64,000 nucleotides of DNA from Nevskia soli DSM 19509. GTDB lineage: Bacteria > Pseudomonadota > Gammaproteobacteria > Nevskiales > Nevskiaceae. Both the position numbers and the translations under genes were made by a program. Positions 18,577 through 30,647 of this stretch are shown one piece after another. Each line of letters begins with the position of its first letter. The first letter of the stretch is position 1. The stretch is from the NCBI RefSeq assembly GCF_000711955.1, contig NZ_JONR01000014.1, forward strand, positions 62,001-126,000, read 5' to 3'. The notes under the pieces were generated by a model, which saw only the letters and a program-made list of their open reading frames with translations, did no database searches and was not told the DNA's origin.

Positions 18577-19380
18577 ATGACCCGAGTAGCCATCCTGGGC
18601 GCCGCCGGCCGCATGGGCCGCGCCCTGATCCAGACCCTGGCCGCCGAACCGCAGGCGAGCCTCGCCGCCGCGTTGGATCGCGCCGGTGCCGCCGACCTCG
18701 GGCGCGACGCCTCCGCGCTCGCCGGCCTGCCGGAGAGCGGCGTGCTGCTCGGCGCGGACCTTCCGGCGGCGCTGCCGGGTGTGGACGTGGTGATCGACTT
18801 CACCCGGCCCGACGGCACCATGGCCGCGCTGCAAGCCTGCCTGCGCCAGCGCAAGGCGCTGGTGATCGGCACCACCGGCCTCGACGCGGAGCAGAAGGCG
18901 GCCATCGCCGAGGCGGCGAAGACCATCCCGGTGTGCTTCTCCGCCAACTACAGCGTCGGCGTCAACGTCTGCCTGCGCCTGCTGCGCATCGCCGCGCAGA
19001 CACTTGGCGAGGGCTACGACGTGGAGATCGTCGAGGCGCACCACCGGCACAAGGTGGACGCGCCGTCCGGTACCGCGCTGCGCATGGGCGAAGCGGTAGC
19101 CGATGCCTTGGGCCGCAAGCTGGAGGACTGCGCCATCTACGGCCGTGAAGGTCACACCGGCGCGCGCGACGGCAACACCATCGGCTTCGCCACGGTGCGC
19201 GGCGGCGACGTGGTGGGCGATCACACCGTGATGTTCCTCGGCGAGGGCGAGCGCGTGGAGATCAGTCACAAGGCCAGTAGCCGGACCAATTTCGCCCGCG
19301 GCGCCCTGCGCGCGGCGGTGTGGCTGGCCGGGCGTCCGGCCGGCTTGTACGACATGCAGGACGTGCTGGGTCTGAAGTAG
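18577..19380 (+). CDS. dapB: 4-hydroxy-tetrahydrodipicolinate reductase
   Basis: A 267-residue enzyme of lysine/diaminopimelate synthesis. The Rossmann motif VAILGAAGRMGR is at the very N-terminus, which fixes the ATG at 18577; the longer upstream frame is not homologous. The catalytic and substrate region EAHHRHKVDAPSGTALRMGE is intact, as is GHTGARDGNTIGFATVRGGD. Length matches the family. kup follows on the same strand after 54 bases. Confidence 0.98.
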   Translation: MTRVAILGAAGRMGRALIQTLAAEPQASLAAALDRAGAADLGRDASALAGLPESGVLLGADLPAALPGVDVVIDFTRPDGTMAALQACLRQRKALVIGTTGLDAEQKAAIAEAAKTIPVCFSANYSVGVNVCLRLLRIAAQTLGEGYDVEIVEAHHRHKVDAPSGTALRMGEAVADALGRKLEDCAIYGREGHTGARDGNTIGFATVRGGDVVGDHTVMFLGEGERVEISHKASSRTNFARGALRAAVWLAGRPAGLYDMQDVLGLK

Positions 19381-19434
19381 TCGGCTGGAGCGGGCATCGT
19401 GGCGGGGCGATTCCCGCGGATGGAAGCGGCGGGC

Positions 19435-21306
19435 ATGGAACAGAACTCGAAGAAAGAGACGCTGCGGCTCAGCATCGGCGCGCTCGGCGTGGTCTACGGC
19501 GACATCGGCACCAGTCCGATCTATGCACTGCGCGAGTGCTTCTTCGGCGACGGCCACGTCACGCCCGATCCGGCCAATGTGCTGGGCGTGCTGTCGCTGA
19601 TCGTGTGGTCGCTGATCCTGGTGATCTCGGTCAAATACCTGGTGTTCGTGATGCGCGCCGACAACCACGGCGAAGGCGGCATCATCGCCCTGGTGGCGCT
19701 GCTCAATCCCTGGAAGGCCAAACCCGGCACCAGTCGCTACCTGCTGATGATGCTCGGCCTGTTCGGCGGCGCGCTGCTCTACGGCGACGGCACCATCACC
19801 CCGGCCATCTCCGTGCTGAGCGCGGTGGAGGGACTGAATGTCGCCACGCCGGAATTCCAGCCCTACGTCATCCCCATCACCCTGGTGCTGCTGATCGGCC
19901 TGTTCGTGCTGCAGGCGCGCGGCACCGGCGGCATCGGCGCCGTGTTCGGGCCGGTGCTGATCGTCTGGTTCCTGGCCATCGGCGCGCTCGGCGTCGGCGG
20001 CATCCTGCGTCACCCGGAAGTGTTGCGCGCGGCCAATCCCTGGCATGCGGTGGATTACTTCCTGCGCCATGGCTTCGCCGGATTCGCCGTGCTCGGCTCG
20101 GTGTTCCTGGCGGTGACCGGCGGCGAGGCGCTGTATGCCGACATGGGCCATTTCGGCCGCAGTCCGATCCGCTACGCCTGGTTCTGCCTGGTGCTGCCGG
20201 CGCTGCTGCTCAACTACTTCGGCCAGGGTGCGCTGGTGCTGGGCGATCCGCAGGAAGCGCACCAGCCGTTCTACCACCTGGCGCCGTCCTGGGCGATCTA
20301 CCCCTTGGTGATCCTGGCCGGCGCCGCGACGGTGATCGCCTCGCAGGCGGTGATCTCGGGTACCTTCTCGCTGACGCGGCAACTGGTGCAGCTGCGCCAG
20401 TTGCCGCCGCTGGATATCGTGCAGACCTCGTCCGACGAGCAGGGACAGATCTACATCCCCTTCGTCAACTGGCTGCTGATGCTGGCCACGCTGGGACTGG
20501 TGCTGGGCTTCAAGTCTTCCGACGCGCTGTCCTCGGCCTATGGCATCGCCGTGTCCGCGACCATGGTCATTACCACCGTGCTGGCGTTCTTCGTGGCACG
20601 CCGCTACGACTGGCATCCCATGCTGGTCGGCTTCCTGGCCGCCTTCCTGCTGATCTTCGACGTCTCCTTCTTCGCCTCGAACCTGGTCAAGATCGCGGAC
20701 GGCGGCTGGTATCCGATCGTCACCGCCATCCTCGCCTTCTCCATCATGTTCGCCTGGGCCAGCGGTCGCCGCGTGCTGGGACTGAAGTGGGGCCAGCAGG
20801 CGCGGCCGGCGTCCGAGCTGGCGCAGGAGATCGAACGCGATCCGCCGTACCGCATTCCCGGTACCGCGGTGTTCTTCTCGGCGCAGGGCCTGGTGTCGCC
20901 CAACGTGTTCCGCCACCTGAAGCGGCATCGCGTGCTGCAGCACGAAGTTTTGCTGCTCACCGTGCTGACCAGCGACCAGCCGCGCGTGCCGGGTACCGAA
21001 CGGCTGCAGCTGATCGGTGTGTCGCCGGGCATCACCCGCGTGCTGGTCCGCTATGGTTTCATGCAGACCCCCAATATCCCGGTGGCGCTGCGCCTGTGCG
21101 AGAAACTGGGCCTGCGCATCGACGAGGACAACATCACCTATTACGTCGGCCGCGAAACCCTGATTCCGTCGCATAAGGTCAGTGTCTGGTGGCCCTGGCG
21201 CCGGCACCTGTTCGTGTTCCTGTCGCGCAACGCCATGCGCAACACCGCTTTCTATCACCTGCCGCCGGAAGACATCGTTGAACTCGGGTTCCAGGTTGAA
21301 ATCTAA
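19435..21306 (+). CDS. kup: Kup-type low-affinity potassium transporter
   Basis: A 623-residue membrane protein. The N-terminal signature GALGVVYGDIGTSPIYALRE is diagnostic of Kup/HAK transporters, followed by about twelve membrane segments (for example GEGGIIALVALL, LYGDGTITPAISVLSAVEG, VTGGEALYADMGHFG) and a cytoplasmic C-terminal domain after residue 430. It takes up K+ with protons. Start chosen at ATG 19435 (MEQNSKKE); ATG 19420 and GTG 19399 are in frame alternatives. It is followed six bases later by an acetyltransferase gene. Confidence 0.96.
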   Translation: MEQNSKKETLRLSIGALGVVYGDIGTSPIYALRECFFGDGHVTPDPANVLGVLSLIVWSLILVISVKYLVFVMRADNHGEGGIIALVALLNPWKAKPGTSRYLLMMLGLFGGALLYGDGTITPAISVLSAVEGLNVATPEFQPYVIPITLVLLIGLFVLQARGTGGIGAVFGPVLIVWFLAIGALGVGGILRHPEVLRAANPWHAVDYFLRHGFAGFAVLGSVFLAVTGGEALYADMGHFGRSPIRYAWFCLVLPALLLNYFGQGALVLGDPQEAHQPFYHLAPSWAIYPLVILAGAATVIASQAVISGTFSLTRQLVQLRQLPPLDIVQTSSDEQGQIYIPFVNWLLMLATLGLVLGFKSSDALSSAYGIAVSATMVITTVLAFFVARRYDWHPMLVGFLAAFLLIFDVSFFASNLVKIADGGWYPIVTAILAFSIMFAWASGRRVLGLKWGQQARPASELAQEIERDPPYRIPGTAVFFSAQGLVSPNVFRHLKRHRVLQHEVLLLTVLTSDQPRVPGTERLQLIGVSPGITRVLVRYGFMQTPNIPVALRLCEKLGLRIDEDNITYYVGRETLIPSHKVSVWWPWRRHLFVFLSRNAMRNTAFYHLPPEDIVELGFQVEI

Positions 21307-21312
21307 GCGTCC

Positions 21313-21792
21313 ATGTCATTAGTAATCCGCAGCGCCATCATCGAAGACGTGCCGGAAATCCTGCGCCTGATCCGCGGCCTGGCCGAGTACGAAAAGCTCG
21401 AACACGAAGTGGTCGCCAGCGAGGACAAGCTGCGCCGCTCGCTGTTCGGCGAACGCCCTGCGGCGGAAGCGGTGCTGGGCTGCCTGGAGGGCAGGGCGGT
21501 GGGCTTCGCCGTGTTCTTCCACAACTACTCCACCTTCCGCGCCTGCCCCGGCTTGTACCTGGAAGACCTGTTCGTCGAACCGGCGCATCGCGGCAGCGGT
21601 TACGGCAAGGCGCTGCTGCTGCACCTGGCGCGGCTGGCGGTGGAGCGCGGCTGCGAACGCATGGAATGGTCGGTACTGGACTGGAACCAGCCCGCCATCG
21701 GCTTTTACCGGAGCCTGGGTGCGAACGTGATGGACGACTGGCGTATCTGCCGCCTCACCGGTGATGCGCTGAAGGACGCGGCACGGACGTGA
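21313..21792 (+). CDS. GNAT acetyltransferase, diamine/thialysine (SSAT) type
   Basis: 159 residues resembling spermidine/spermine or thialysine N-acetyltransferases: IRSAIIEDVPEILRLIRGLA and EYEKLEHEV at the front, LYLEDLFVEPAHRGSGYGKA (acetyl-CoA binding loop) and WSVLDWNQPAIGFYRSLGA near the end. The substrate is probably a small amine, but this is inferred from family only. It overlaps the next gene by four bases, suggesting translational coupling. Confidence 0.85.
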   Translation: MSLVIRSAIIEDVPEILRLIRGLAEYEKLEHEVVASEDKLRRSLFGERPAAEAVLGCLEGRAVGFAVFFHNYSTFRACPGLYLEDLFVEPAHRGSGYGKALLLHLARLAVERGCERMEWSVLDWNQPAIGFYRSLGANVMDDWRICRLTGDALKDAART

Positions 21793-22535
21793 ACCTGCCG
21801 GTCCCGGCGGTGCGCGACGAAGCCGGGCTGCGGCAGGTCAACGAACGCTTCTACGGTGCGCTCTGGAGTACCGCGCGGCTGGTGCAGCCGCAGCGCTTCA
21901 ATACCTGGCCGCTGGTCAGCGCCTTGATCGAGAGCGCCCGGCGCCGGCTGGAAGTGGCGCCTGGGCTGCGGCCGCGCCTGCCGCTGGAGGAAACACAGTT
22001 CGTCGATCTCAGCCCGGAGGCGTTGCGGGTCCTGCGCGGCAGCGGCGCCAGCGTGGCGCAGGGGCTGATCGGCGCGATCCCGTTTCCCGACAAGGCCTTC
22101 GATCTGGTCTGCGCCCTGGACGTGGTGGAGCATGTCGAGGACGACGAGCGCGCCCTGGCGGAGCTGGTGCGGGTGGCGGCGCCGGGCGCGGTGCTCCTGC
22201 TGTCGGTGCCGCTGCACCCCGAGGCCTGGACCGCCTTCGACGACCTGGTCGGGCATCGTCGCCGCTACGAGCCCGCCGCGCTGCTGGCTCAGCTGGAAGC
22301 ACACGGGCTGACGCTGGAGCGGAGTGCCGTCTACGGCATGCAGCCGCGTCCCTCGCGCATGCTCGACCTGGGCATGTGGTTCCTGGTGAACCGGCGCGAG
22401 CGGGCCATGTGGTGGTACAACCGGGTGGGGATGCCGCTGGCCCTGTACTTCCAGAAACCGCTGGAACTGGTGCCCGGCATGGTGGTAACCGAAGGCGTCG
22501 ACGAAGTGCTGCTGGTGTGCCGCAAGAAGGCTTGA
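21789..22535 (+). CDS. Class I SAM-dependent methyltransferase
   Basis: A 248-residue protein starting at a GTG that overlaps the previous stop (GTGA). The SAM motif I is present in the variant form LEVAPGLRPRLP, followed by FVDLSPEALRVL, a post-I region IPFPDKAFDLVCALDVVEHV and a C-terminal half with SVPLHPEAWTAFDDLVGHRR, which occurs in Methyltransf_11-like proteins. The substrate is unknown. It forms a small unit with the acetyltransferase. Confidence 0.8.
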   Translation: MNLPVPAVRDEAGLRQVNERFYGALWSTARLVQPQRFNTWPLVSALIESARRRLEVAPGLRPRLPLEETQFVDLSPEALRVLRGSGASVAQGLIGAIPFPDKAFDLVCALDVVEHVEDDERALAELVRVAAPGAVLLLSVPLHPEAWTAFDDLVGHRRRYEPAALLAQLEAHGLTLERSAVYGMQPRPSRMLDLGMWFLVNRRERAMWWYNRVGMPLALYFQKPLELVPGMVVTEGVDEVLLVCRKKA

Positions 22536-22588
22536 ACGAGGGCTGGGCGTTGCCAGGATAACTGTACGTTTGTATAGTAGTCCCTGCC

Positions 22589-23653
22589 ATGGTTCAGCCC
22601 ATCAAAGGACGCGGTACCGCTCTCCGGCCACCGGGCCGCTTCGAGTCCCGGGATACGGCGCGGGTGGACGATGGCTGGGGCACCATCGAGGAGGAGTTGC
22701 CGCCCTTCAAAACCACGGTGACGCCCGAGCGGGCCAAGTCCATCATCAGCCGCAACGATTCGCCGGACATCGGCTTCGACCAGTCGATCAACCCCTACAA
22801 GGGCTGCGAGCATGGCTGTATTTATTGCTACGCCCGCCCCAGCCACGCGTACCTCAATCTCTCGCCCGGCCTGGATTTCGAGAGCAAGCTGTTCTACAAG
22901 CCCAACGCGGCGGAATTGCTCGACCGGGAATTGCGCAAGCCGGGCTACCAGGTGCGGAACATCTCCCTGGGCGCCAATACAGATCCCTACCAGCCGATCG
23001 AGCGCAGGCTGGAGGTGACGCGGAGCATCCTGCAGGTGCTGGCGCGCTTCCGCCATCCGGTGGGCATCATTACCAAGGGTTCCATGATCGAGCGCGATCT
23101 CGACCTGCTGATGGACCTGGCGCGCGACCGGCTGGTCAGCGTCGGCATCACCTTGACCACGCTGGACCCGGAGTTGAAGCGCACCCTGGAGCCGCGCGCC
23201 AGTTCGCCGCAGGCGCGGCTGCGGGTGATGCGCAAGCTCAGCGCCGCAGGCATCCCGGTGCGGGTGATGTTTTCGCCGGTGATTCCCTGCGTCAACGACG
23301 CCGAACTGGAACGGGTGTTGGAAGCCGCGGCGGAGGCGGGTGCCGGTACCGCCAGCTACGTGCTGTTGCGCCTGCCTTACGAGCTGAAGGAGTTGTTCCG
23401 CGAATGGCTGGATGCGCACATGCCCTTGCGGGCGGCGCACGTCATGAGCCTGATCAACCAGTCGCGCGGCGGCAAGGATTATCAGGCCGAGTTCGGCAGC
23501 CGCATGCGCGGCAGCGGACAGTTCGCCGAGCTGATCGCCAGGCGCTTCGCCCTGGCGCGGCGGCGCTACGGCCTGGACCGGTCCGGAGAGGCTTCCAATA
23601 CCGCCGCGTTCCGGGTGCCCCCGGCGGCGGGGGACCAGATGGGCTTGTTCTGA
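22589..23653 (+). CDS. PA0069-family radical SAM protein
   Basis: A 354-residue protein with the iron-sulfur motif CEHGCIYCYARPSH (cysteines about 73, 77, 80) preceded by DQSINPYKGC, typical of the PA0069/SplB-like radical SAM family. Further conserved stretches are SLGANTDPYQPIER and VLARFRHPVGIITKG. The family is often found near photolyases or repair genes, but its reaction is not established. The ATG follows a gap of 53 bases from the methyltransferase. Confidence 0.9.
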   Translation: MVQPIKGRGTALRPPGRFESRDTARVDDGWGTIEEELPPFKTTVTPERAKSIISRNDSPDIGFDQSINPYKGCEHGCIYCYARPSHAYLNLSPGLDFESKLFYKPNAAELLDRELRKPGYQVRNISLGANTDPYQPIERRLEVTRSILQVLARFRHPVGIITKGSMIERDLDLLMDLARDRLVSVGITLTTLDPELKRTLEPRASSPQARLRVMRKLSAAGIPVRVMFSPVIPCVNDAELERVLEAAAEAGAGTASYVLLRLPYELKELFREWLDAHMPLRAAHVMSLINQSRGGKDYQAEFGSRMRGSGQFAELIARRFALARRRYGLDRSGEASNTAAFRVPPAAGDQMGLF

Positions 23654-23678
23654 GCGACTCACCCGCCGGCGGGTGCGC

Positions 23679-24686
23679 CTACTTGTGGAAGATCGCCTTC
23701 GGAATCTCCGCCTTCACTTCCTTGGTGCCGTCCACCGCCTCGGCGACGATCAGCTTCATCGCGGCGCTGCACAGCAGGTAGGCGTCGTCGCGCGGGATGC
23801 CCTTCACGGTGGCGAGGAAATCCACCATGTCGCTGGTGGCGAGGCGCGCGGCCTCGTTGAGGTCCGGGCTGAGGCCGATGCTCATGTAGTCGGTGGGCGT
23901 TTCCGCCCGCGGGGTCTTGAGGTGCATGCCCTTGTGCAGGATCACCTGGACTTCGCCCTTGAGCGAGGTTTCCACCGCCGACAGGGCCACTTCGCCTTCA
24001 CCCTGCACGGCGTGCCCGTCGCCGATCGAAAGCAGGCCCCCATGGGCCTGCACCGGCAGGAACAGGGTGCTGCCGGCGCCCAGTTCCTGGTTGTCGAGAT
24101 TGCCGCCGAAGACATCGGGCGGCCCGCTGGGAACCCGGCCGCGGCTGGCTTCCGGGGCCACGCCGATCACGCCCCAGAACGGCTTGATCGGCACTTCCAC
24201 GCCCGGTGCATATTCGATGCTCCGCTTCTTCAGGTCGATCCACACCACCTTGTCCTTCTGGTAGTTGAACTCGTCCGGCAGTACGCCCTTGCCCGGGCGG
24301 AAGCCTTGCCCGGCGATGGGGAAGCGCACGTCCACCTTGATGATGCGGATTTCCAGGGTGTCGCCCGGTTCGGCGCCGCGTATGGCGATGGGGCCGTCCA
24401 GGGTATGGTCGCCGCGGCCGTCGTTGTCGACGTCGGCGAAGGCCGCGTACAGTTCCGGCGGGATCTTGTCCTTCGGCACGCCCAGCTTCTCGAAGTAGTG
24501 GGGATTGCCGGTGGCCGTTTCCAGGCGGATGGTATCGCCGGAGTCCACTGTCAGGATCGGCTTGAGCGAGGCGTCGAAGAAACCGCGGTGCACCGTGGCG
24601 GGCGTCGCCTTCACTTCATAGATGGTGGCGTGGGCGGCGGTCTGGACGCCCAGGGTCAGCAGCAGTGCGAGCGGCGCGATTCTCAA
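23679..24686 (-). CDS. Exported acetamidase/formamidase family protein
   Basis: A 335-residue protein of the FmdA/AmdA family: GDTIRLETATGNPHYF, GAEPGDTLEIRI, FWGVIGVAP, GGNLDNQELGAGSTLFLPV and SIGDGHAVQGEGEV are family motifs around the active site. Unlike the usual cytoplasmic amidases it has a signal peptide (IAPLALLLTLGVQTAAHA). The start is a TTG at 24686 with AGGA eight bases upstream; no in-frame ATG lies nearby. Short-chain amide hydrolysis in the periplasm is the likely activity, but the substrate is not known. It is convergent with the radical SAM gene. Confidence 0.85.
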   Translation of the reverse strand: MRIAPLALLLTLGVQTAAHATIYEVKATPATVHRGFFDASLKPILTVDSGDTIRLETATGNPHYFEKLGVPKDKIPPELYAAFADVDNDGRGDHTLDGPIAIRGAEPGDTLEIRIIKVDVRFPIAGQGFRPGKGVLPDEFNYQKDKVVWIDLKKRSIEYAPGVEVPIKPFWGVIGVAPEASRGRVPSGPPDVFGGNLDNQELGAGSTLFLPVQAHGGLLSIGDGHAVQGEGEVALSAVETSLKGEVQVILHKGMHLKTPRAETPTDYMSIGLSPDLNEAARLATSDMVDFLATVKGIPRDDAYLLCSAAMKLIVAEAVDGTKEVKAEIPKAIFHK

Positions 24687-24933
24687 GTTCGGGTTCCTGT
24701 TGTGCGCACCACGGCGGCGCGGCCTCTGTGGAAGGAGACGCGGGCCGGCGGGTTTACCCCACCCGGACAGGGCAGGCGGCGGGCGAGGTCGCCAATCCGG
24801 TCATTTCCCGGCCGTTTCCGGCCGAGGCTGGCCAGATAGCCCTTTTTGATGTTTTTTTGAGCAAATTGACCGGAATAGACCGCCGCTCGGCAAATATATC
24901 GGTCCTGCGCGATTTCAAGCGTGGACGCTCCAA

Positions 24934-24984
24934 GGGGCCTGTTCACAATTAATTGATCGATCTAATTAATTGTGAACAGGCCCC
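24934..24984. repeat. Perfect 21-bp inverted repeat upstream of carA
   Basis: Arms 24934-24954 and 24964-24984 (GGGGCCTGTTCACAATTAAT plus one T, and complement) are exact around a 9-base loop GATCGATCT. The right arm contains the -35 box of the probable carA promoter. It may be an operator-like structure, a terminator-like hairpin or the fused ends of a lost transposon. The rest of the 24687-24933 gap shows no gene. Confidence 0.85.
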
Positions 24985-24998
24985 AGGGCAGGTAAAAT
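24970..24998 (+). promoter_or_regulatory. Promoter of carA
   Basis: TTGTGA (24970-24975), 17-base spacer, TAAAAT (24993-24998). Transcription would begin near 25005, just before a hairpin in the leader. Confidence 0.65.
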
Positions 24999-25014
24999 GC
25001 CGACTTAATCCTGC

Positions 25015-25036
25015 AAAGGGGGCGCAAGCCCCCTTT
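25015..25036 (+). promoter_or_regulatory. Leader hairpin, possible carA attenuator
   Basis: AAAGGGGG-CGCAAG-CCCCCTTT forms a perfect 8-bp stem followed by CTTGTG, about 10 bases after the predicted transcription start and 42 bases before the carA ATG. Position and shape suggest a terminator or attenuator; the T run is poor. Pyrimidine- or arginine-linked control of carA leaders is known in pseudomonads. Confidence 0.45.
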
Positions 25037-25077
25037 CTTGTGTGCACCGCCCCATTTCTCAGGAAGACCACGGACCG

Positions 25078-26217
25078 ATGACGCCTACAACCCCGGCCCT
25101 GCTTGCACTCGCTGACGGCAGTGTTTTTCGGGGTGTTTCCATTGGCATCGACGGCAGCACCGTCGGTGAAGTGGTGTTCAACACCGCCATGACCGGTTAC
25201 CAGGAGATCCTCACCGATCCCTCCTACCGCGAGCAGATCGTCACGCTGACCTATCCGCATATCGGTAACGTCGGCACCAACGACGAGGACGCCGAGTCCG
25301 AAAAAGTACAGCTGGCCGGCCTGGTGCTGCGTGAAGTGCCGCGCCCGGCCAGTTCCTGGCGCTCGCGCAAGGACTTCCGCCAGTACCTGCACGACCAGAA
25401 CGTGGTCGCCATCGCCGGCATCGACACGCGCCGCCTGACCCGCATCCTGCGCGACAAGGGCGCCCAGAACGGTTGCATCCTGGCCGGCCCGGACGCCACC
25501 GAGAAAGAGGCGCTGAAGCGCGCCCGCGCCTTCCCCGGCCTCAAGGGCATGGACCTGGCCAAGGTGGTCAGCGTCACCGAGCCGTACGCCTGGACGCGCG
25601 GCTCCTGGAAGCTGGAAACCAATGTCGAGACCGAGCACGCCGGCGGCCAGCGCCACGTCGTGGTCTACGACTTCGGCATCAAGCGCAACATCCTGCGCAT
25701 GCTCACCGACCGCGGCTGCCGCATCACCGTGGTGCCGGCGCAGACCCGCGCCGCCGATGTGCTGGCGCTCAAGCCGGACGGCGTGATGCTGTCCAACGGC
25801 CCCGGCGATCCCGAGCCCTGCACCTACGCCATCGACGCCACCCGCGAGTTCCTGGAGCGCAAGACGCCGCTGTTCGGTATCTGCCTGGGTCACCAGATTC
25901 TCGGCATCGCCGCCGGCGGCAAAACGCTGAAGATGAAGTTCGGCCATCACGGCGCCAACCACCCGGTGCAGGACCTCGAGTCCGGCCATGTGCTGATCAC
26001 CAGCCAGAACCACGGCTTCGCGGTGGACGAGGCGACGCTGCCGGCCAACGCGGTGATCACCCATCGTTCGCTGTTCGACGGCTCCAACCAGGGTATCCGC
26101 CTACTCGACGCGCCGGCTTTCAGCTTCCAGGGCCACCCGGAGGCCAGCCCCGGCCCGCACGACGTGGGCTACCTGTTCGACAAGTTCGTACAGCTGATCG
26201 AGGCGCATCGCGCATGA
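25078..26217 (+). CDS. carA: Carbamoyl phosphate synthase small subunit
   Basis: The 379-residue glutaminase subunit supplies ammonia to CarB for carbamoyl phosphate, the precursor of arginine and pyrimidines. The C-terminal class I amidotransferase domain shows the nucleophile motif FGICLGHQIL and the catalytic FQGHPEASPGPHD. The N-terminal domain starts at the ATG at 25078 (TPALLALADGSVFRG), with AGGAAGACC upstream. The stop overlaps the next gene by ATGA. Expression probably comes from the promoter at 24970. Confidence 0.98.
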   Translation: MTPTTPALLALADGSVFRGVSIGIDGSTVGEVVFNTAMTGYQEILTDPSYREQIVTLTYPHIGNVGTNDEDAESEKVQLAGLVLREVPRPASSWRSRKDFRQYLHDQNVVAIAGIDTRRLTRILRDKGAQNGCILAGPDATEKEALKRARAFPGLKGMDLAKVVSVTEPYAWTRGSWKLETNVETEHAGGQRHVVVYDFGIKRNILRMLTDRGCRITVVPAQTRAADVLALKPDGVMLSNGPGDPEPCTYAIDATREFLERKTPLFGICLGHQILGIAAGGKTLKMKFGHHGANHPVQDLESGHVLITSQNHGFAVDEATLPANAVITHRSLFDGSNQGIRLLDAPAFSFQGHPEASPGPHDVGYLFDKFVQLIEAHRA

Positions 26218-26879
26218 GCGAGAGCTTCTTCGGCGTCATCCACCTGCCGACCTACCTGCTCGGCACGCTGATCATCGTGCTGCTGCCGGGGCCGAACTCG
26301 CTGTTCGTGCTCAGCACCGCGGCCCGCCGCGGCATGCGCGCCGGTTATCGTGCCGCCTGCGGTGTGTTCATCGGCGACACGGTGCTGATGGTGCTCGCCT
26401 CCGCCGGCGTGTCCTCGTTGCTCAAGGCTTATCCGGCGCTGTTCCTGGCGCTGAAGTATGCCGGCGGCGCCTACCTGGCCTACCTCGGCGTGAAGCTGCT
26501 GCTGGCCGCCTGGAAGGGCAGGCTGGCCACTTCCGCCGCTCCCGCCGGGGCGGCGGCGGAACTGCCCGCCGCCGAAGGCGACCCGCTGCATCGCGCACTG
26601 GGCATCAGCCTGATCAATCCCAAGGCGATCCTGTTCTTCATCGCCTTCTTCATCCAGTTCGTCGATCCGGCCTACGGCCACAAGGCCCTGTCCTTCGCCC
26701 TCCTGGGCCTGATCGCGCAGTGCTTCAGCTTCCTTTACCTGAGCGCGCTGATCTTCAGCGGCGCCCGCCTGGCCGCGGCTTTCCGTCGCTGGCGCCGCAC
26801 CCGCACCGCCCTGACCGGCGGCGCCGGCGCCGCCTTCGTCGGCTTCGGCGTGAAGCTGGCTACCGCCAGCGTGAATTGA
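26214..26879 (+). CDS. LysE/RhtB family exporter, LeuE-like
   Basis: A 221-residue inner-membrane protein with about six hydrophobic segments. The motif LLPGPNSLFVLSTAARRG after the first helix and SLINPKAILFFIAFFIQFV are characteristic of LysE/RhtB amino acid exporters, closest in pattern to LeuE (YeaS). Substrate is inferred as an amino acid. It sits between carA and carB, overlapping carA by four bases and ending 16 bases before carB, so it is embedded in the carbamoyl phosphate operon. Confidence 0.85.
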   Translation: MSESFFGVIHLPTYLLGTLIIVLLPGPNSLFVLSTAARRGMRAGYRAACGVFIGDTVLMVLASAGVSSLLKAYPALFLALKYAGGAYLAYLGVKLLLAAWKGRLATSAAPAGAAAELPAAEGDPLHRALGISLINPKAILFFIAFFIQFVDPAYGHKALSFALLGLIAQCFSFLYLSALIFSGARLAAAFRRWRRTRTALTGGAGAAFVGFGVKLATASVN

Positions 26880-26895
26880 TCGACTTGAGACCCAG

Positions 26896-30126
<3,231 letters not shown>

Positions 30127-30147
30127 TCAAAACGCTTAACCAGTCGC

Positions 30148-30621
30148 ATGAAAACTCCAATGACCCTGCGCGGCGCCGATGCCCTGCGCGAAGAGCTACG
30201 CTACCGCAAGGGCGAACTGCGCCCGAAGATCATCGCCGCCATCGACGAGGCCCGTTCGCACGGCGACCTGCGGGAAAATGCCGAGTACCATGCCTCGCGC
30301 GAGCAGCACGGGTTCAACGAGGGCCGCATCGCCGATATCGAGGCCAAGCTGTCGGACGCCCAGGTCGTCGACGTCACCCAGCTGCCGAAAAGCGGCCGCA
30401 TCGTTTTCGGCACCACCATTGACCTCGCGGACACCGACAGCGGCGACGAGCTGTGCTACCAGATCGTCGGCGAGGACGAGGCCGACATCAAGAAGGGCTT
30501 GATCTCGGTCAATTCACCCATCGCCCGCGCCCTCATCGGCAAGAATGCCGGCGACGTGGTGCAGGTGAAGACCCCGGGCGGGACGCGCGAATTCGAAATC
30601 ATGAAGGTTCAGTACATTTGA
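30148..30621 (+). CDS. greA: Transcription elongation factor GreA
   Basis: A 157-residue factor that rescues backtracked RNA polymerase by stimulating transcript cleavage. The N-terminal coiled coil includes the acidic tip ARSHGDLRENAEYHASRE, and the C-terminal FKBP-like domain includes ISVNSPIARALIGKNAGD and the GGTREFEI ending. It follows carB by 21 bases, the usual gene order in this group. ATG at 30148; the in-frame ATG at 30160 is a less likely start. Confidence 0.97.
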   Translation: MKTPMTLRGADALREELRYRKGELRPKIIAAIDEARSHGDLRENAEYHASREQHGFNEGRIADIEAKLSDAQVVDVTQLPKSGRIVFGTTIDLADTDSGDELCYQIVGEDEADIKKGLISVNSPIARALIGKNAGDVVQVKTPGGTREFEIMKVQYI

Positions 30622-30647
30622 GTTCCATTCAGGAACTCTGAGGCGAT

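Noticed and set aside
18538..21258. A 906-codon minus-strand frame opposite dapB and kup
   Set aside because: Antisense shadow; both plus-strand genes have complete family signatures.
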